A stretch of DNA of 64,000 nt from Aromatoleum petrolei (GCF_017894385.1 NZ_CP059560.1:2852001-2916000); one strand, 5' to 3'; shown: positions 39,107 through 49,376, numbered from the stretch's first letter. The notes: generated by a model from the sequence alone, not told the origin. Numbers and translations are program-made.

Positions 39107-41221
39107 ATGCCTGCTGAGTCGAATTCCCGCACCGATGCCCCGGCCGGCGCCTGGCTCTGGCTGAGGAAGTCTGCCAGCCGCCTGCAGGACTGGTTCGTGA
39201 TCCAGTCCATGCTGGTGAAGGTCCTGCTCGTCGCGACGGCCGTCCTCATCCCCCTCACCGGCATCCACTCGATGATGCTCGCGCAGAAGCGCGCGGCGCT
39301 GGCCGAAGAGGTCAAGGCGATGGCCGTCGGCGGCGGGCCGGGGGCGGGCGTGTGGACCTTCGACGAAAGCGTGCCGGTCGTGCTCGGCAGCGGTTCGGTG
39401 CTCGGCTTCCTTGATGCCAATCAGGTCGAGCGCGTCACGGTGATCTACGAGCCGCTGATGTGGAACCTCTCCGAGCGCATCATCCTCGTGCAGTCGCGGG
39501 GGCAGCAGCACGCCTATTACCCGAGCGACCTCGAGACGAAGATCTTCGCCGACAAGGCGGTGTCCGCGCCGTGGTCGGCCCGGCTCGCCTTCGTGCCTCG
39601 CGCCGAACTGGGCGAGAACGCGTTGAAGGTGTTCGAACGCCTCGACCAGCGCTTCGCCAACGGTCGCCCGCGTTCGGCCGACGACGGCTGGCGCTCCGCG
39701 CTGAGCGGGGTGCTGTCGACGGCGCTGATGCTGGGCCTGCTGGCCTTCCTGTTCATGCAGCTGCGCGGGCAGTTCAAGTCGCTGAAGTTCATCGAACCCG
39801 GGCAGGTGCGCGGTTCCATCGACGAACTGGTCGGCATGGATGACATCAAGGCCGAGGTTGCGCAGATCAAGGACCAGTACGCGCGGCGTGCGCTGTACGC
39901 CGAATACGGCATCCGCAAGCCCTTCAACGTGATGTTCAGCGGCCCGGCCGGCACCGGCAAGACCAAGCTCGCGAGCTACCTCGCGAAGGAGCTGAACCTG
40001 CCCATCCTGTTCCACTCCGCCGCGAACCTCGAGACCGGCTACGTCGCGGGCGGAGCGAACACCCTCAACCGCATCGTGTCGATGGCGAAGCGGCGCAAGC
40101 GCTGCATCGTGTTTCTCGACGAGGCGCAGGATCTCTTCATGAAGCGCGGCGGACGGCGCAAGTTCGACGACGATACGGCCAATACGCTGCTCGCGGTGCT
40201 CGACGGCGTGCGCAGCAAGGACGAGGCCGAGATCATCTGGATCGTGGCGAGCAACTTCAACAGCCAGACCATGCAGATGGACGAGGCGATGCTGCGCCGT
40301 TTCCAGATGAAGGTCGATTTCCGCCTGCCCAACCGTGAGGAGCGCTTCGCGATCATCCAGCACTACCTCGCCCAGCGCGCCGACAAGGTGCTTGCCGGCC
40401 TCGACCTGAGCCATCTCGTCGGCGTCACCGAAGGGCGCAGTCCCGCCGATCTCGAGACCATCGTCAACCAGGCCGGCATCACGGCGGTGCAGGCGGGCGA
40501 GATGATAGGCGCCGACACCCTCATGCAGGCCGCGGAGCGGGTGCTGGTCGGCAACGTCAACTCCAGCACCACCGACGAGCGCGAGCGCGACCGCCGCATC
40601 ATCGCCGTGCACGAGTGGGGCCACTTTCTCGTCGATCTGCAGCGCGAGCGCGAAGTGACGAACGACGACTGGGACCGCATCCTCGCCGACATGAAGACGA
40701 TCAAGATCTCGCTGAAGGCCATCCCGCGCAGCAACGCGCTCGGTTTCGTCTTCCACAAGCAGGGCACCAACCTGCTCAAGACCAAGGGCGACATCGAGCA
40801 CGACGTGCGCGTGCTGCTCGGCGGCATGGCCAACGAGGAGCTCTTCTTCGGCGAGGACGGCACCACCAACGGCGCCCACAACGACATCACCCGCGTCACC
40901 CAGCTCTTGCATCACGCCGTTGGTGAGATGGGCATGTACCGCAAGACGCGCCTCAACTTCGGCGCACTCACGAACGACGGCCAGGGGCCGAGCCGTGCGC
41001 TCGACGAGGAAACGCGCGCCATCATGGAGGCGCAGAGCGAGCGCCTGTATGGCGAAACCAAGGTGCTCCTGGCGGCGCTCAAGCCGCTCACCGAACATCT
41101 GGCCGGAAAGCTGATGGCGGCCGGCGAGATGGGCCTCGATGAGGCGCTCGCCGAGATCCGGCGCTTCGAGGCGGCGCGCGCGGCAGTGGGAAAGGGGGAG
41201 GGACTGCGCGCTGCCGGATGA
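39107..41221 (+). CDS. Divergent FtsH-like membrane AAA protease
   Basis: A 704-residue protein with two membrane segments (about 33-57 and 199-219) bracketing a periplasmic domain, an AAA module with Walker A GPAGTGKT (279-286) and Walker B CIVFLDEAQDLF, and a zinc protease domain with HEWGH (502-506) and Asp593 in AHNDIT. This is the FtsH plan. The pore loop is YVAGG instead of the FVG type, and the second region of homology lacks PGR (DEAMLRRFQM). It has an extended middle and no clear C-terminal coiled coil. It is likely a specialised paralogue. The ribosome site is GCGGAGGACC. Confidence 0.85.
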   Translation: MPAESNSRTDAPAGAWLWLRKSASRLQDWFVIQSMLVKVLLVATAVLIPLTGIHSMMLAQKRAALAEEVKAMAVGGGPGAGVWTFDESVPVVLGSGSVLGFLDANQVERVTVIYEPLMWNLSERIILVQSRGQQHAYYPSDLETKIFADKAVSAPWSARLAFVPRAELGENALKVFERLDQRFANGRPRSADDGWRSALSGVLSTALMLGLLAFLFMQLRGQFKSLKFIEPGQVRGSIDELVGMDDIKAEVAQIKDQYARRALYAEYGIRKPFNVMFSGPAGTGKTKLASYLAKELNLPILFHSAANLETGYVAGGANTLNRIVSMAKRRKRCIVFLDEAQDLFMKRGGRRKFDDDTANTLLAVLDGVRSKDEAEIIWIVASNFNSQTMQMDEAMLRRFQMKVDFRLPNREERFAIIQHYLAQRADKVLAGLDLSHLVGVTEGRSPADLETIVNQAGITAVQAGEMIGADTLMQAAERVLVGNVNSSTTDERERDRRIIAVHEWGHFLVDLQREREVTNDDWDRILADMKTIKISLKAIPRSNALGFVFHKQGTNLLKTKGDIEHDVRVLLGGMANEELFFGEDGTTNGAHNDITRVTQLLHHAVGEMGMYRKTRLNFGALTNDGQGPSRALDEETRAIMEAQSERLYGETKVLLAALKPLTEHLAGKLMAAGEMGLDEALAEIRRFEAARAAVGKGEGLRAAG

Positions 41222-41262
41222 GGCCACAAAGCCGCGTCGCGGGACGGGGGATGGCGCGCCGC

Positions 41263-41838
41263 TCAGGACGCGAGCCGCAGTTCCCAGATCCCCGCCGGCG
41301 GCGTGTTGCGCCAGATCACCGAGGTTCGCCGCCAGCGCAGGTGGCGCGGTGCCGGAAAGGGCGCGCGCGGATGGTAGGTGAACTGCACGAGCTTGCGTTC
41401 CGGGCTGTGCGCGAGGAAGCGGCACAGGCTGTGCGCGGTCTCGTGCACGACATGCGCGGGCAGCGAGCGGAACGGCAGGCTGGACACGAGGACGATGCGG
41501 CCGGGGTGATCGTACAGCGAATCCACCACCTGCCGTGCCGTCGCCTCGCGGACGTCCGCGGCCGGGTAGCGATGGCGCAGGCGTTGTGCGAGGGCGGCCT
41601 GCAATTCGACCGCGATCAGCGGAACGCCGGGCAGTTTCGCCAATAGCGCGTCGGTGACCGGGCCGGTGCCTGCCCCCAGTTCGACCACGAGATCCGCGCC
41701 GTCCGCGGCACTCGCCAGCGCATTTGCGAGCGCGCGCGACGACGGCAGCAGCGTGCCGGTCGAACCCGGATCGCGCAGCATCGCGACCAGCAACTGCAGG
41801 CGTGCGGAGGGGGTGGCGAGGCGGAACATGGATGCCAT
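41263..41838 (-). CDS. SAM-dependent methyltransferase, phospholipid N-methyltransferase-like
   Basis: A 191-residue methyltransferase with the SAM-binding motif VVELGAGTGPVTDALL and the sequence SLPFRSLPAHVV, typical of the PmtA/rRNA-dimethylase-like group (phosphatidylethanolamine N-methylation). It has no signal or membrane segment. It lies opposite and tail-to-tail with the FtsH-like gene. Substrate is inferred from family only. Confidence 0.78.
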   Translation of the reverse strand: MASMFRLATPSARLQLLVAMLRDPGSTGTLLPSSRALANALASAADGADLVVELGAGTGPVTDALLAKLPGVPLIAVELQAALAQRLRHRYPAADVREATARQVVDSLYDHPGRIVLVSSLPFRSLPAHVVHETAHSLCRFLAHSPERKLVQFTYHPRAPFPAPRHLRWRRTSVIWRNTPPAGIWELRLAS

Positions 41839-42047
41839 CTTAGTCAGGCCTTCCTGTCCGTGGGTGGATGCTTGCGTGTGGAGTTGTAACGGCGCGCGGT
41901 GGCCACGCCGGTGGGGCAGGCGCGACGCGGAGCGACGCCTGTGCTGCAGTGTAGTACCGCAGGAGCGTTTTTACGCGCGAATACCCGGGCAGGTGCGGGC
42001 GCTTACGGCCGCGCGTGGCCGAGCCGAGGTCGCGGGCGGCGTGTCTT

Positions 42048-42263
42048 TCAGCGGCTTGCCGGTTCGGCGGGCTTCTGCGGCTCTTCTGCCACGTCCAGCC
42101 CCCAGTCGCCGTATTCGTACCAGTCGTCGCCGAGCATCTCGGCGGGGTGCAGGGTGCGGCCCGAGCCGTTGCCGCAGGCGAGCGAGTCCGCCGGGCAGTA
42201 CTTGTCGCAACCCCAGCAGATGCGCTCGGGGTGCTTCGGATGCAGGGGAAACTTCTTGGCCAT
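42048..42263 (-). CDS. DUF3079 small Cys-rich protein
   Basis: A 71-residue protein starting MAKKFPLHPKHPERICWGCDKYC, with five Cys in the first half (CWGC, YC, AC) that could form a small metal site. DUF3079 proteins are conserved in proteobacteria without known function. It has a good start with a GGCTCCCCGACATGG context, and the 210-base gap to the methyltransferase gene holds no recognisable gene. Confidence 0.8.
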   Translation of the reverse strand: MAKKFPLHPKHPERICWGCDKYCPADSLACGNGSGRTLHPAEMLGDDWYEYGDWGLDVAEEPQKPAEPASR

Positions 42264-42508
42264 GTCGGGGAGCCTCGTGACCGCTTGGAATGCGGATTCT
42301 GGAAATGTCCGACAATTTTACTCGGTCATGGTTGGCTGGCTTTGACGTCCGTCAAAACCGGTCGGCGCGGCTGCATCGTGCGCGCGGGCGGCGTATAGTC
42401 GCGTCTCCGCGAGAATTCCCCGCGACGACCCCTCATCGATCCTTCGGCGCCCGCGTCCGCCGCTCCGCCCGGAGCGCTCCCGCACGGCGCCACCGCCGCC
42501 GAATCAAG

Positions 42509-43603
42509 ATGTCACTGCCCAGCTTCGACCCCGCCGAATACGCTACCCTGCTCGCCGACAAGGCGGCCCGCTTTGCGAGCGACTTCGCGCCGCTGGGGGT
42601 GCCCGCTCCGGAAGTGTTCGCGTCCGAGCCCCTGCATTACCGACTGCGCGCCGAGTTCCGCATGTGGCACCACGGCGACGGCCTGGTCGACTATGCCATG
42701 TTCGCCCCGGACGACCCCAAGACGCCGGTGCTGCTCGACGACTTCCCCGCCGCGGCGGCGCCGATCTGCGCGCTGATGCCGCGCCTGCGCGACGCTCTGC
42801 GCGCGAACGGGGTGCTGCGGAAGAAGATCTTCCAGGTCGAATTCCTTGCGACCTTGAGCGGCGAACTGATGGTGAGCCTGGTCTACCACCGCGCGCTCGA
42901 CGCGGACTGGGAAGCGGCCGCGCGCGCGCTCGCCGCGGAGCTGGGCGTGCAGGTCATCGGCCGCAGCCGCAAGCAGAAGATCGTGCTCGATCGCGACTGG
43001 CTGCTGGAGGAGTTCGAGGTCGACGGCCGGCGCCTGCGCTATCAGCAGATCGAGGGCAGCTTCACGCAGCCCAACGGCGGCGTGAACCGCCAGATGCTGG
43101 GCTGGGCGCGACGCCAGGTCGCGAGTGTGGGCGGCGACCTGCTCGAGCTTTACTGCGGCAACGGCAACTTCACCATGGCGCTGGCGCCGCTCTTCGACCG
43201 CGTGCTCGCGACCGAAGTCAGCAAGTCCTCGGTGCGCGCCGCGCACTACAACATCGAGGCGAACGGCGTCGACAACATCACGATGGTGCGCATGTCGAGC
43301 GACGAGATCAGCGACGCCTTCGCCGGTGGGCGCGAATACCGGCGCATGAAGGACGTCGAGCTCGCCGGCTACCGCTTCTCGAGCTTGTTCGTCGACCCGC
43401 CACGCAGCGGCCTCGACGACGCCACCGTCAAGCTCGCACGCGGCTTCGACCGCATCCTGTACATCTCCTGCAACCCGGTGACGCTGCGCGACAACGTCGC
43501 CGCCCTCGCCGACACCCACGAAATCTCCGCGGCGGCGGTGTTCGATCAGTTCCCCTACACCCACCACGTCGAGGCCGGCCTGCTGCTGACGCGGCGCGGC
43601 TGA
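42509..43603 (+). CDS. trmA: tRNA (uracil-5-)-methyltransferase TrmA
   Basis: Methylates U54 of tRNA to ribothymidine. The 364 residues match TrmA: RAEFRMWHHGDGLVDYAMF near the N-terminus, SAM motif LLELYCGNGNFTMALA, VDPPRSGLDD, catalytic Cys321 in YISCNP, and the end THHVEAGLLL with the base Glu. The start at 42509 is fixed by family alignment; a 73-residue longer frame is not supported. A perfect hairpin follows the gene. Confidence 0.95.
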   Translation: MSLPSFDPAEYATLLADKAARFASDFAPLGVPAPEVFASEPLHYRLRAEFRMWHHGDGLVDYAMFAPDDPKTPVLLDDFPAAAAPICALMPRLRDALRANGVLRKKIFQVEFLATLSGELMVSLVYHRALDADWEAAARALAAELGVQVIGRSRKQKIVLDRDWLLEEFEVDGRRLRYQQIEGSFTQPNGGVNRQMLGWARRQVASVGGDLLELYCGNGNFTMALAPLFDRVLATEVSKSSVRAAHYNIEANGVDNITMVRMSSDEISDAFAGGREYRRMKDVELAGYRFSSLFVDPPRSGLDDATVKLARGFDRILYISCNPVTLRDNVAALADTHEISAAAVFDQFPYTHHVEAGLLLTRRG

Positions 43604-43668
43604 TCTCGGTGGCCGTCGCCCCACTGGCGTCTTCCGGCACCAACGCGAATCACGGTCTACGATGAATA

Positions 43669-43693
43669 GCCCCCCGGCATGATGCCGGGGGGC
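43669..43693. terminator. Strong palindromic hairpin after trmA
   Basis: Perfect 12-base arms (GCCCCCCGGCAT and ATGCCGGGGGGC) around a single G; a real stem would be nine GC-rich pairs with a CATGATG loop. No T-run follows, so it could be a weak or Rho-assisted terminator, or an RNA element ahead of the chemoreceptor gene. Confidence 0.6.
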
Positions 43694-43806
43694 AGTCCGT
43701 CCCCGATGTCGTCGCGGGGATGCGTCCTTCCTGTGTCGGGTCGGGCGCATCTGCGCAGCGACATGGACGGCAAGGCCACAAGAATCACAAGACGAGGGCG
43801 AACGTC

Positions 43807-45435
43807 ATGGCATGGTTCGACAACATCAGTCTTCGCGCCAAGCTGCTCATCAGCCTGGGTGTTTCCTGTGGTTCGTTGATCCTCGCGATCGCCTTCTGTC
43901 TCTACCAGCTCGACAGGATCATCCGCACCTCGGACGAGATCGCGGATGCCTGGCTGCCCGCGGTCCAGCTCGTCGGCCGGATCAGCCAGGAGCGGCTGCG
44001 CTACCGCGTGCGCAGCCTCGAGTTCATGCTGCCCGGCAGTCCCGCGGAGAAGGCGAAGATCGAGCAATCCCTGTCCGAACTCGACGCCGCGCTCGGCAAG
44101 GCGATCGACGAGTATGAGCGCCAGGACATGTCGGAAGCGGAGAAGCGGCTCCTCGGCGACATCCGTGGCGCGGTCGCGAACTACCGCGAAGCGGTGCGGA
44201 AGGCCGTCGCGCTCGCCAAGGAGGGGCGCGAGGACGAGGCTCAGGCGCTGCGCCGCGACGAGTGGGTGAAACGCGCGAACGAGCTGCGCGACAGGACCGA
44301 TGCGCTGGTGCGATTCAACCGCGATGGTTCGGCCGCGTCGAAGGCGCGAATCGCCGCTTACGCGCAGGACGCCCGTGTGTGGACGCTGGCGGCGACGGCG
44401 ATCGCCCTCGTGATCGCGGCCGGCGTGTCCTACCTGATCTCCCGCCGCATCATCGAACGAGTCCAGTCGGTGGCCGAAACGTCGCGGCGCATCGCGGGCG
44501 GCGACTTGACCGGAGCGATCGCCGGTGGCGGCCGCGACGAGCTCGGCCAGCTGATCCGGTCGATGCGCGAGATGCAGGAGTCTCTGCGCAGCGCGCTCGG
44601 GGAAACCCGCCGCAACGCCGACCGCATCACCGATACGTCGCGAGAGCTCGCCGGCAACGTCGAGCAGCTCGAACGCAGCGCAGGACAGCAAGCCGAGGCG
44701 TCGACGTCGATCGCCGCGAACATCGAGCAGCTCACCGTGTCGATCAACCACATTTCGGAGGCGACGACCGACGCGAGCCGGCTCGCGGGCGACTCGGACC
44801 GCCTCGCCGGGTCTGGCAGGACGAACATCGAGCGGCTCGTCGGCGAGATCCAGGGCGTGGCCGTGAGCGTCGAGCAGGCGGCCGACGAGGTGCGCAAGCT
44901 CGCCGAGCAGTCGCAAAAAATCTCGCAGCTGGTGGCGGTGATCAAGGACATCGCCGACCAGACTAACCTGCTCGCCCTCAACGCCGCGATCGAAGCGGCG
45001 CGCGCGGGCGATCAGGGGCGAGGCTTCGCGGTGGTCGCCGACGAAGTCCGCAAGCTCTCGGAGCGCACGGCCCACTCGACGACGGAAATCGCCGCCACCG
45101 TCGGCTCCATCCTGTCAGCCACGCGCCAGGTGGTCGACGGCATCCAGTCGGGCGTCCATGCCGTGAACACCAGCGTCGGTCACGCGCGCGACACCGGCGC
45201 AGCGATGGCGCTGATTCAGGACAAGGCAATGGAGGTCGCGACGGTCGTTGCCGGCGTCGCCGACGGCCTCAAGGAACAGACCGCGGCGGCCAACGACGTG
45301 GCCCAGCGCGTCGAGCAGATCGCGACCAACGCCGAGGCGTCAAGCAGTGCGACGTCTAGTACTGCGGCCTCGGCACGCACGCTGAGCGGCATCGCGGAGG
45401 AGATGCAGGGCATGGTCGGGCGCTTCCGCGTGTGA
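43807..45435 (+). CDS. Methyl-accepting chemotaxis protein
   Basis: A 542-residue chemoreceptor with an N-terminal membrane helix (about 9-32), a periplasmic four-helix type sensor domain of about 150 residues, a second helix (about 195-215), a HAMP domain, and the cytoplasmic signalling hairpin tip with [17 protein letters not shown] and [15 protein letters not shown]. The periplasmic part is helical like TarH domains, with no clear ligand motif. The start at 43807 is fixed by the hydrophobic helix. Aromatic acid sensing is possible but unsupported. Confidence 0.93.
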   Translation: MAWFDNISLRAKLLISLGVSCGSLILAIAFCLYQLDRIIRTSDEIADAWLPAVQLVGRISQERLRYRVRSLEFMLPGSPAEKAKIEQSLSELDAALGKAIDEYERQDMSEAEKRLLGDIRGAVANYREAVRKAVALAKEGREDEAQALRRDEWVKRANELRDRTDALVRFNRDGSAASKARIAAYAQDARVWTLAATAIALVIAAGVSYLISRRIIERVQSVAETSRRIAGGDLTGAIAGGGRDELGQLIRSMREMQESLRSALGETRRNADRITDTSRELAGNVEQLERSAGQQAEASTSIAANIEQLTVSINHISEATTDASRLAGDSDRLAGSGRTNIERLVGEIQGVAVSVEQAADEVRKLAEQSQKISQLVAVIKDIADQTNLLALNAAIEAARAGDQGRGFAVVADEVRKLSERTAHSTTEIAATVGSILSATRQVVDGIQSGVHAVNTSVGHARDTGAAMALIQDKAMEVATVVAGVADGLKEQTAAANDVAQRVEQIATNAEASSSATSSTAASARTLSGIAEEMQGMVGRFRV

Positions 45436-45455
45436 CGTGCGGCCGCCTGCGGACT

Positions 45456-45821
45456 TCAGCGCCGGCGGGCCGGTGTGCGCCGGGCCGGGGCGGGTGGGTC
45501 GGGGTGGTCGGCGTCCTGCAGCGGATAGGAATCGGCGAAGTAGGCCGGCCCCTTCATGATCAGCACGATCACGGCCCCGATCGCCAGCACGGCGACGCTG
45601 CTGAAGGTCAGGCCCAGGATGCTGAGGCCGATGATGTCCGCGGTGGTGATGCTCGCCGTAGGATCCGGGCCGATGCCGGCCCACGCCATCAGGCGGGCGA
45701 GCGCCGGCGCGAGGGCGGCGATCAGCGTACCGCCCGCCAGCACGAAGGGGAGTCGTACGAGCAGGCTGCGTTCGAACGCCGTCGAGACGGCGTTCCTGTC
45801 GGGGGATGCGGGGGAGTTCAT
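45456..45821 (-). CDS. Small two-helix membrane protein
   Basis: A 121-residue protein with two hydrophobic helices (about 23-48 and 58-87) and a Pro/Arg-rich C-terminus. The ATG follows AAAGGAGTCGCC. It is convergent with the chemoreceptor gene. No family recognised. The 235-base gap on its other side toward the next gene has no recognisable content. Confidence 0.65.
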   Translation of the reverse strand: MNSPASPDRNAVSTAFERSLLVRLPFVLAGGTLIAALAPALARLMAWAGIGPDPTASITTADIIGLSILGLTFSSVAVLAIGAVIVLIMKGPAYFADSYPLQDADHPDPPAPARRTPARRR

Positions 45822-46056
45822 GGCGACTCCTTTGGTTCTGGTCGGGGTTTGACGCTGGGGGGAGCGGATGATTCCGTTTTCCCGCGACAACGCACTCCGA
45901 CCCGAACTCGATGAGATGTGTAATGGAGCGCGCCTACTGGGGGGCAGCCGCTGCGACCTGCGCAAATAGTGCGCGGATTGATACCTCGGCTAACGGATGC
46001 GCGAAACCGACCGCCACCCACACAGTCCCTGCGTACTGCTATTTGTCGTCTCAAGC

Positions 46057-46848
46057 TCAATCGCGGTCCCCATTCTGGAGCAATACGGGTTTCCCGGAAC
46101 GACGTTCTATTTGATAAACGAGGTAGACATGGAGGTAAAAGCCGCAAACAACCTTTGAGAAGAACCATAGAAGGAGTGGCAGCCCAAGTACTGCGAGTAC
46201 CAACAGCACTGCCTCGATACCTCCGGTGCTATCAGCGACCCGAGAAATCGCATAGCCTGCGCTGGCCAATGGTGCGATCGCGACAAAAAGTTGTGTTCCA
46301 TGCCGATGCCACAGGCGTCCCAGCAGAGTCTTGTCAGTGACGGGCGGCGCATCGAGATTGGTTTTACACTCCGACCTCAGGGCAACATGGTCTTCGAACT
46401 CGATAAATTCGTGCTCGACATACCCCTTTGCGGTGACTCGTCGTCTAAGATCCCTTAGGTCAAGCCAGCACCACAGCGTACCTGCGAACACGATGGCACC
46501 CCATTGCATGAAGCTGACCTGGGAGGGGTGGGGTATCAGTAGGAAATATGCAAGTCCAAGAGTGCCGAAAACAATGAAATACGGCGAGATTGCCAATAGG
46601 CCCATAGCTATTGCCCAGCTGATGACTCGTCGAATTTCGATGCGAAAAAGGCTGGCAGAAAAAAGACAAGCTCCTGCTATTATTCCAGAGGAAGCAAGCG
46701 TGATTGAGGGCGTGGTGTCCTGTCCTAGCTCTTCGCTGAATATCCAGAGTATTGCTGAAGAAAATAGACAGGATATCGGCCAAAATAACGAAAGGGCTTT
46801 GAATAAGGCCGAATCGAAAGTTTTCCTTTTTGCGCGTCGATGACTCAT
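46057..46848 (-). CDS. Multi-pass membrane protein, putative T6SS immunity protein
   Basis: A 263-residue inner-membrane protein with about six hydrophobic helices, a soluble middle (about 130-185: LRRRVTAKGYVEHEFIEF) and late helices near VLLVLAVLGLPLLLWFF. It is not a family I recognise. Its start overlaps the stop of the preceding gene (46845-48230) by an ATGA, typical of an effector-immunity pair, and a membrane immunity protein would fit a membrane-targeting toxin. The base composition is more AT-rich than the surrounding genes. Confidence 0.6.
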   Translation of the reverse strand: MSHRRAKRKTFDSALFKALSLFWPISCLFSSAILWIFSEELGQDTTPSITLASSGIIAGACLFSASLFRIEIRRVISWAIAMGLLAISPYFIVFGTLGLAYFLLIPHPSQVSFMQWGAIVFAGTLWCWLDLRDLRRRVTAKGYVEHEFIEFEDHVALRSECKTNLDAPPVTDKTLLGRLWHRHGTQLFVAIAPLASAGYAISRVADSTGGIEAVLLVLAVLGLPLLLWFFSKVVCGFYLHVYLVYQIERRSGKPVLLQNGDRD

Positions 46849-48230
46849 GGCATTCCCCTAAGGAGCATCTCGTCGACGGAAGATTGATAGTCATGGTAGT
46901 CGGTGGAGAATTTGGCATCGAGATAGGCTGCTCCGGCTCGTGCACCGTGCGCTAATTTCTGAGTTACGCCGAGTCGTGCATCGAACCAGGCCAGCCCTAA
47001 TCCAACGCCAATTGCCACAAGCACTGCGCCAATTATCACTACGCCGCCAAGAATTGCGCCGGCACCAAGGGCAGCGCCGATATGTAACGTCCACATGGAT
47101 GAAAGTCCAGCAACGAGGAACGAGCCGATCCATGCACCAAGCGCAGCCCAGGCTACGTCGGTAAAGATCTTTGCTCCAAGATCGAAGAAATCTCGTTTTG
47201 ACCGACCACTTGTTGGATCGCGCGCTTCATAGTCGGCAAGCCATTCGGCTACGTCGAGGCCGATCGTGAACATCACAGCCCAACCGGGGGCGCCTTTGAA
47301 ACTGCCTTTGGACGCATCCCACGCGGCCTTGTGCGCGCCTTTAAGCGTACCTGCTCCGGCACTGATGGCAATGATCTTGCTGTTTTCAGAAAGGTAACGC
47401 GTGCCTTTCATGTGCTCGCGCAGTTTGTGGTTTCCCTTGAAAATGATGTAGGCCTTGTCCTTGACCTTCGTAATCAGGAACTTCTGCGCCCACAGTTCTC
47501 GTATCCAGGCCTTGTTGCTGTCGAAAAACGCGACGGCGCCTGTGATCTGCGCCCACAGCCAGTTTCGCGTCATCAGTTTCCTTGTGTCGATGGCAGTTTC
47601 CTCGCCACCTTTCTTAAAGAAATCGGCGAGATCATCCGGTAACGAACCAAGATCCCGCCTGACCTCCAATACATGCATGGTCTCTGTCGATCCTGAGGCA
47701 CTGCGGCTTGTTCCCGCATCGGGGGTAGTGGAATCGACCACCACGATCATAGGAGCCGGTTTTGTTTTCGGGTCCGATCCATAGGGGAAGGCATCGAATA
47801 CGTTTGGCTCAAAGCGGCCTGCGACCTCATCGCCCCGCTTGACCAGCAACACCCCGTTGAATTCGCGTCCGACCCAGAGATGTAGTTGCTCACCATCCTG
47901 GAAATGGACTTTCTGTTTCAGTCTGGCTTCAACCAGTTTCTTGTCCCGGGCATTATAGAAGTCGCGTTGGGAAAGGATCGATTCGTGCGGACGGCCGGCC
48001 GATGCCGCTCTCAAGACCGGGTTCGGCTCGCTCTCAACGGTATACGTCGAGCCCGCCTTCATCTTGAACTGCAGGATGACGTCCCGGTGTTTTCGCAGGA
48101 TCACCTCAACCTTATCGTTTGACCGCCAGCAGCGAACGGCCTCGCCGGGCAGGTCAATACAGACGCGCTGGTACGCAGTTTCAGGCGTCGCTTGACGTTT
48201 GGATGGTTCCGCAAGCATCTTCATTTTCAT
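46845..48230 (-). CDS. T6SS effector candidate, membrane-active C-terminus
   Basis: A 461-residue protein without signal peptide. The first 190 residues are soluble and charged, and the middle has WDASKGSFKGAPGWAVMFTIG. The C-terminal third is rich in Gly/Ala with strong hydrophobic helices (AALGAWIGSFLVAGLSS, then IGAALGAGAILGGVVIIG), the look of a pore-forming toxin domain. It sits four bases downstream of a truncated VgrG on the same strand and just upstream of a membrane protein, so it is probably VgrG-loaded cargo. I do not recognise the family, and pore formation is inference. Confidence 0.6.
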   Translation of the reverse strand: MKMKMLAEPSKRQATPETAYQRVCIDLPGEAVRCWRSNDKVEVILRKHRDVILQFKMKAGSTYTVESEPNPVLRAASAGRPHESILSQRDFYNARDKKLVEARLKQKVHFQDGEQLHLWVGREFNGVLLVKRGDEVAGRFEPNVFDAFPYGSDPKTKPAPMIVVVDSTTPDAGTSRSASGSTETMHVLEVRRDLGSLPDDLADFFKKGGEETAIDTRKLMTRNWLWAQITGAVAFFDSNKAWIRELWAQKFLITKVKDKAYIIFKGNHKLREHMKGTRYLSENSKIIAISAGAGTLKGAHKAAWDASKGSFKGAPGWAVMFTIGLDVAEWLADYEARDPTSGRSKRDFFDLGAKIFTDVAWAALGAWIGSFLVAGLSSMWTLHIGAALGAGAILGGVVIIGAVLVAIGVGLGLAWFDARLGVTQKLAHGARAGAAYLDAKFSTDYHDYQSSVDEMLLRGMP

Positions 48231-48233
48231 TCC

Positions 48234-49376
48234 TTACGTGCGACGACGCGGCTGGCGTCCATTAAAAGGCCCTAGTGGGACGTTCCTAAGAATTGTCTTG
48301 CCGGTGGCGTCCAAAGTCGCTGCCTTGCTAGACCCGTCGTTGAAGGACAAGGCAATCTGTTCTCCTGCGGCGGGCTGGCCATCAGCATCGAGATAACGAA
48401 TTTCCATGTCGCGCTTGAGGCGCAGTTCGTCGACCTTGGCAGCATGCTCGGCGGTTTCAATGCTCGCTGGTCCGGTCAAAACTTTCTGCGAGGCTTTGAG
48501 TTTGACTGCGCCGGGTGCATGCAACTGGATGTTGCCGCCCTCGATCCTGAGATATGCCCCCTGTGCTGTGGCGAGAATGTGCATCTTGGCGCTGGCGGAC
48601 AGCGCGGCGTTGGTGCTGGCGACGGTCACCCGCTTGTCGGCGGCGGCGCTGAGTCTGCCGCTCTGGCTGTGCACGCTGACGCGCCCGCTGGCGGCATGCA
48701 GGTGGATGCCGGTTTCGGTGTTGGGTTTCTGCCCTCCCGGCGCCTTGCCGATGGTGAAAAGCGCGAGGCCATGCGCGATCGCCATGGCGTGATTACCTTG
48801 GCTGACGAGCTGGGCGTCGCCCGACGCGGTGACGAGGTGTTCCCCGGCGGCGAGGATGAGATCTTGCGGGGTGAGCTGGGCGATGCCGGCGGGGGCGCTG
48901 TACTCGATGCGGGGGGCGGACCAGGCGGGGACGGTGCCAGTGCCGCCGCCAGCGGCGAGGAAGCTGCCGCGGTTCTCGGCGTCGTCGGTGCTTTGGCGTT
49001 CGGCGGTGCTGCGCAGGAAGTCGAGGGCGCGGTCGAGCGAGGTGGTGGCGGGGCGGCTGTCCGGGGCGTCGCCGGGCAGGGCGGCGTGGTGTTGGTGGGC
49101 GGTGGCGGCGAGGTCGTGGGCTTCGTCCGTGCGCTCGATCGCCTCACGGCTGGCGTTGCGGGCGTTGCCGCTCTGCTGCTTGTGGTGGCCCAACTGCTGG
49201 CGGGTGTCGTGGGTGGTGGTAGAGAGCTCGATGCGCGGTTCGTTCGCGGTGTCCGGGGTGCCCGTGCCGTTGTTGAGGCTGCCGATGACGACGGCGCGAT
49301 CAATTTTGCCGTGCCGGAAGGCGATGAGCAGTTCCTGGCTGGGACGCGGGACGAAGTTGGGTGGGCGACGTTTCAC
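48234..49376 (-). pseudogene. Truncated VgrG (C-terminal part, duplicate with different tail)
   Basis: A 380-residue piece similar to the C-terminal half of the full VgrG at 53072-55978: it begins near FVPRPSQELLIAF and carries the DUF2345-like repeat region (GNHAMAIAHGLALFTIGKAPGG). The N-terminal gp27/gp5-like half is absent, and a segment of about 130 bases around 54000 in the full copy is missing. After LTGPAS the tails diverge completely: here MEIRYLDADGQPAAGEQIALSF leads to a basic end. It could be a silent cassette or a translated adaptor for the next gene. Confidence 0.75.
48460..49340. repeat. Partial duplication of vgrG (matches about 53295-54480)
   Basis: DNA from about 48529 onward matches the 53361 region at a fixed offset of 4832 bases for roughly 500 bases with scattered substitutions. 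An indel follows, then similarity continues to the PRPxQE segment. The duplicated block may let different effector tails recombine onto a common VgrG tip. Confidence 0.75.

Noticed and set aside
38960..41425. A leftward open frame of about 820 codons opposite the FtsH-like gene.
   Set aside because: Antisense shadow; the plus-strand gene has Walker A, HEWGH and membrane segments.
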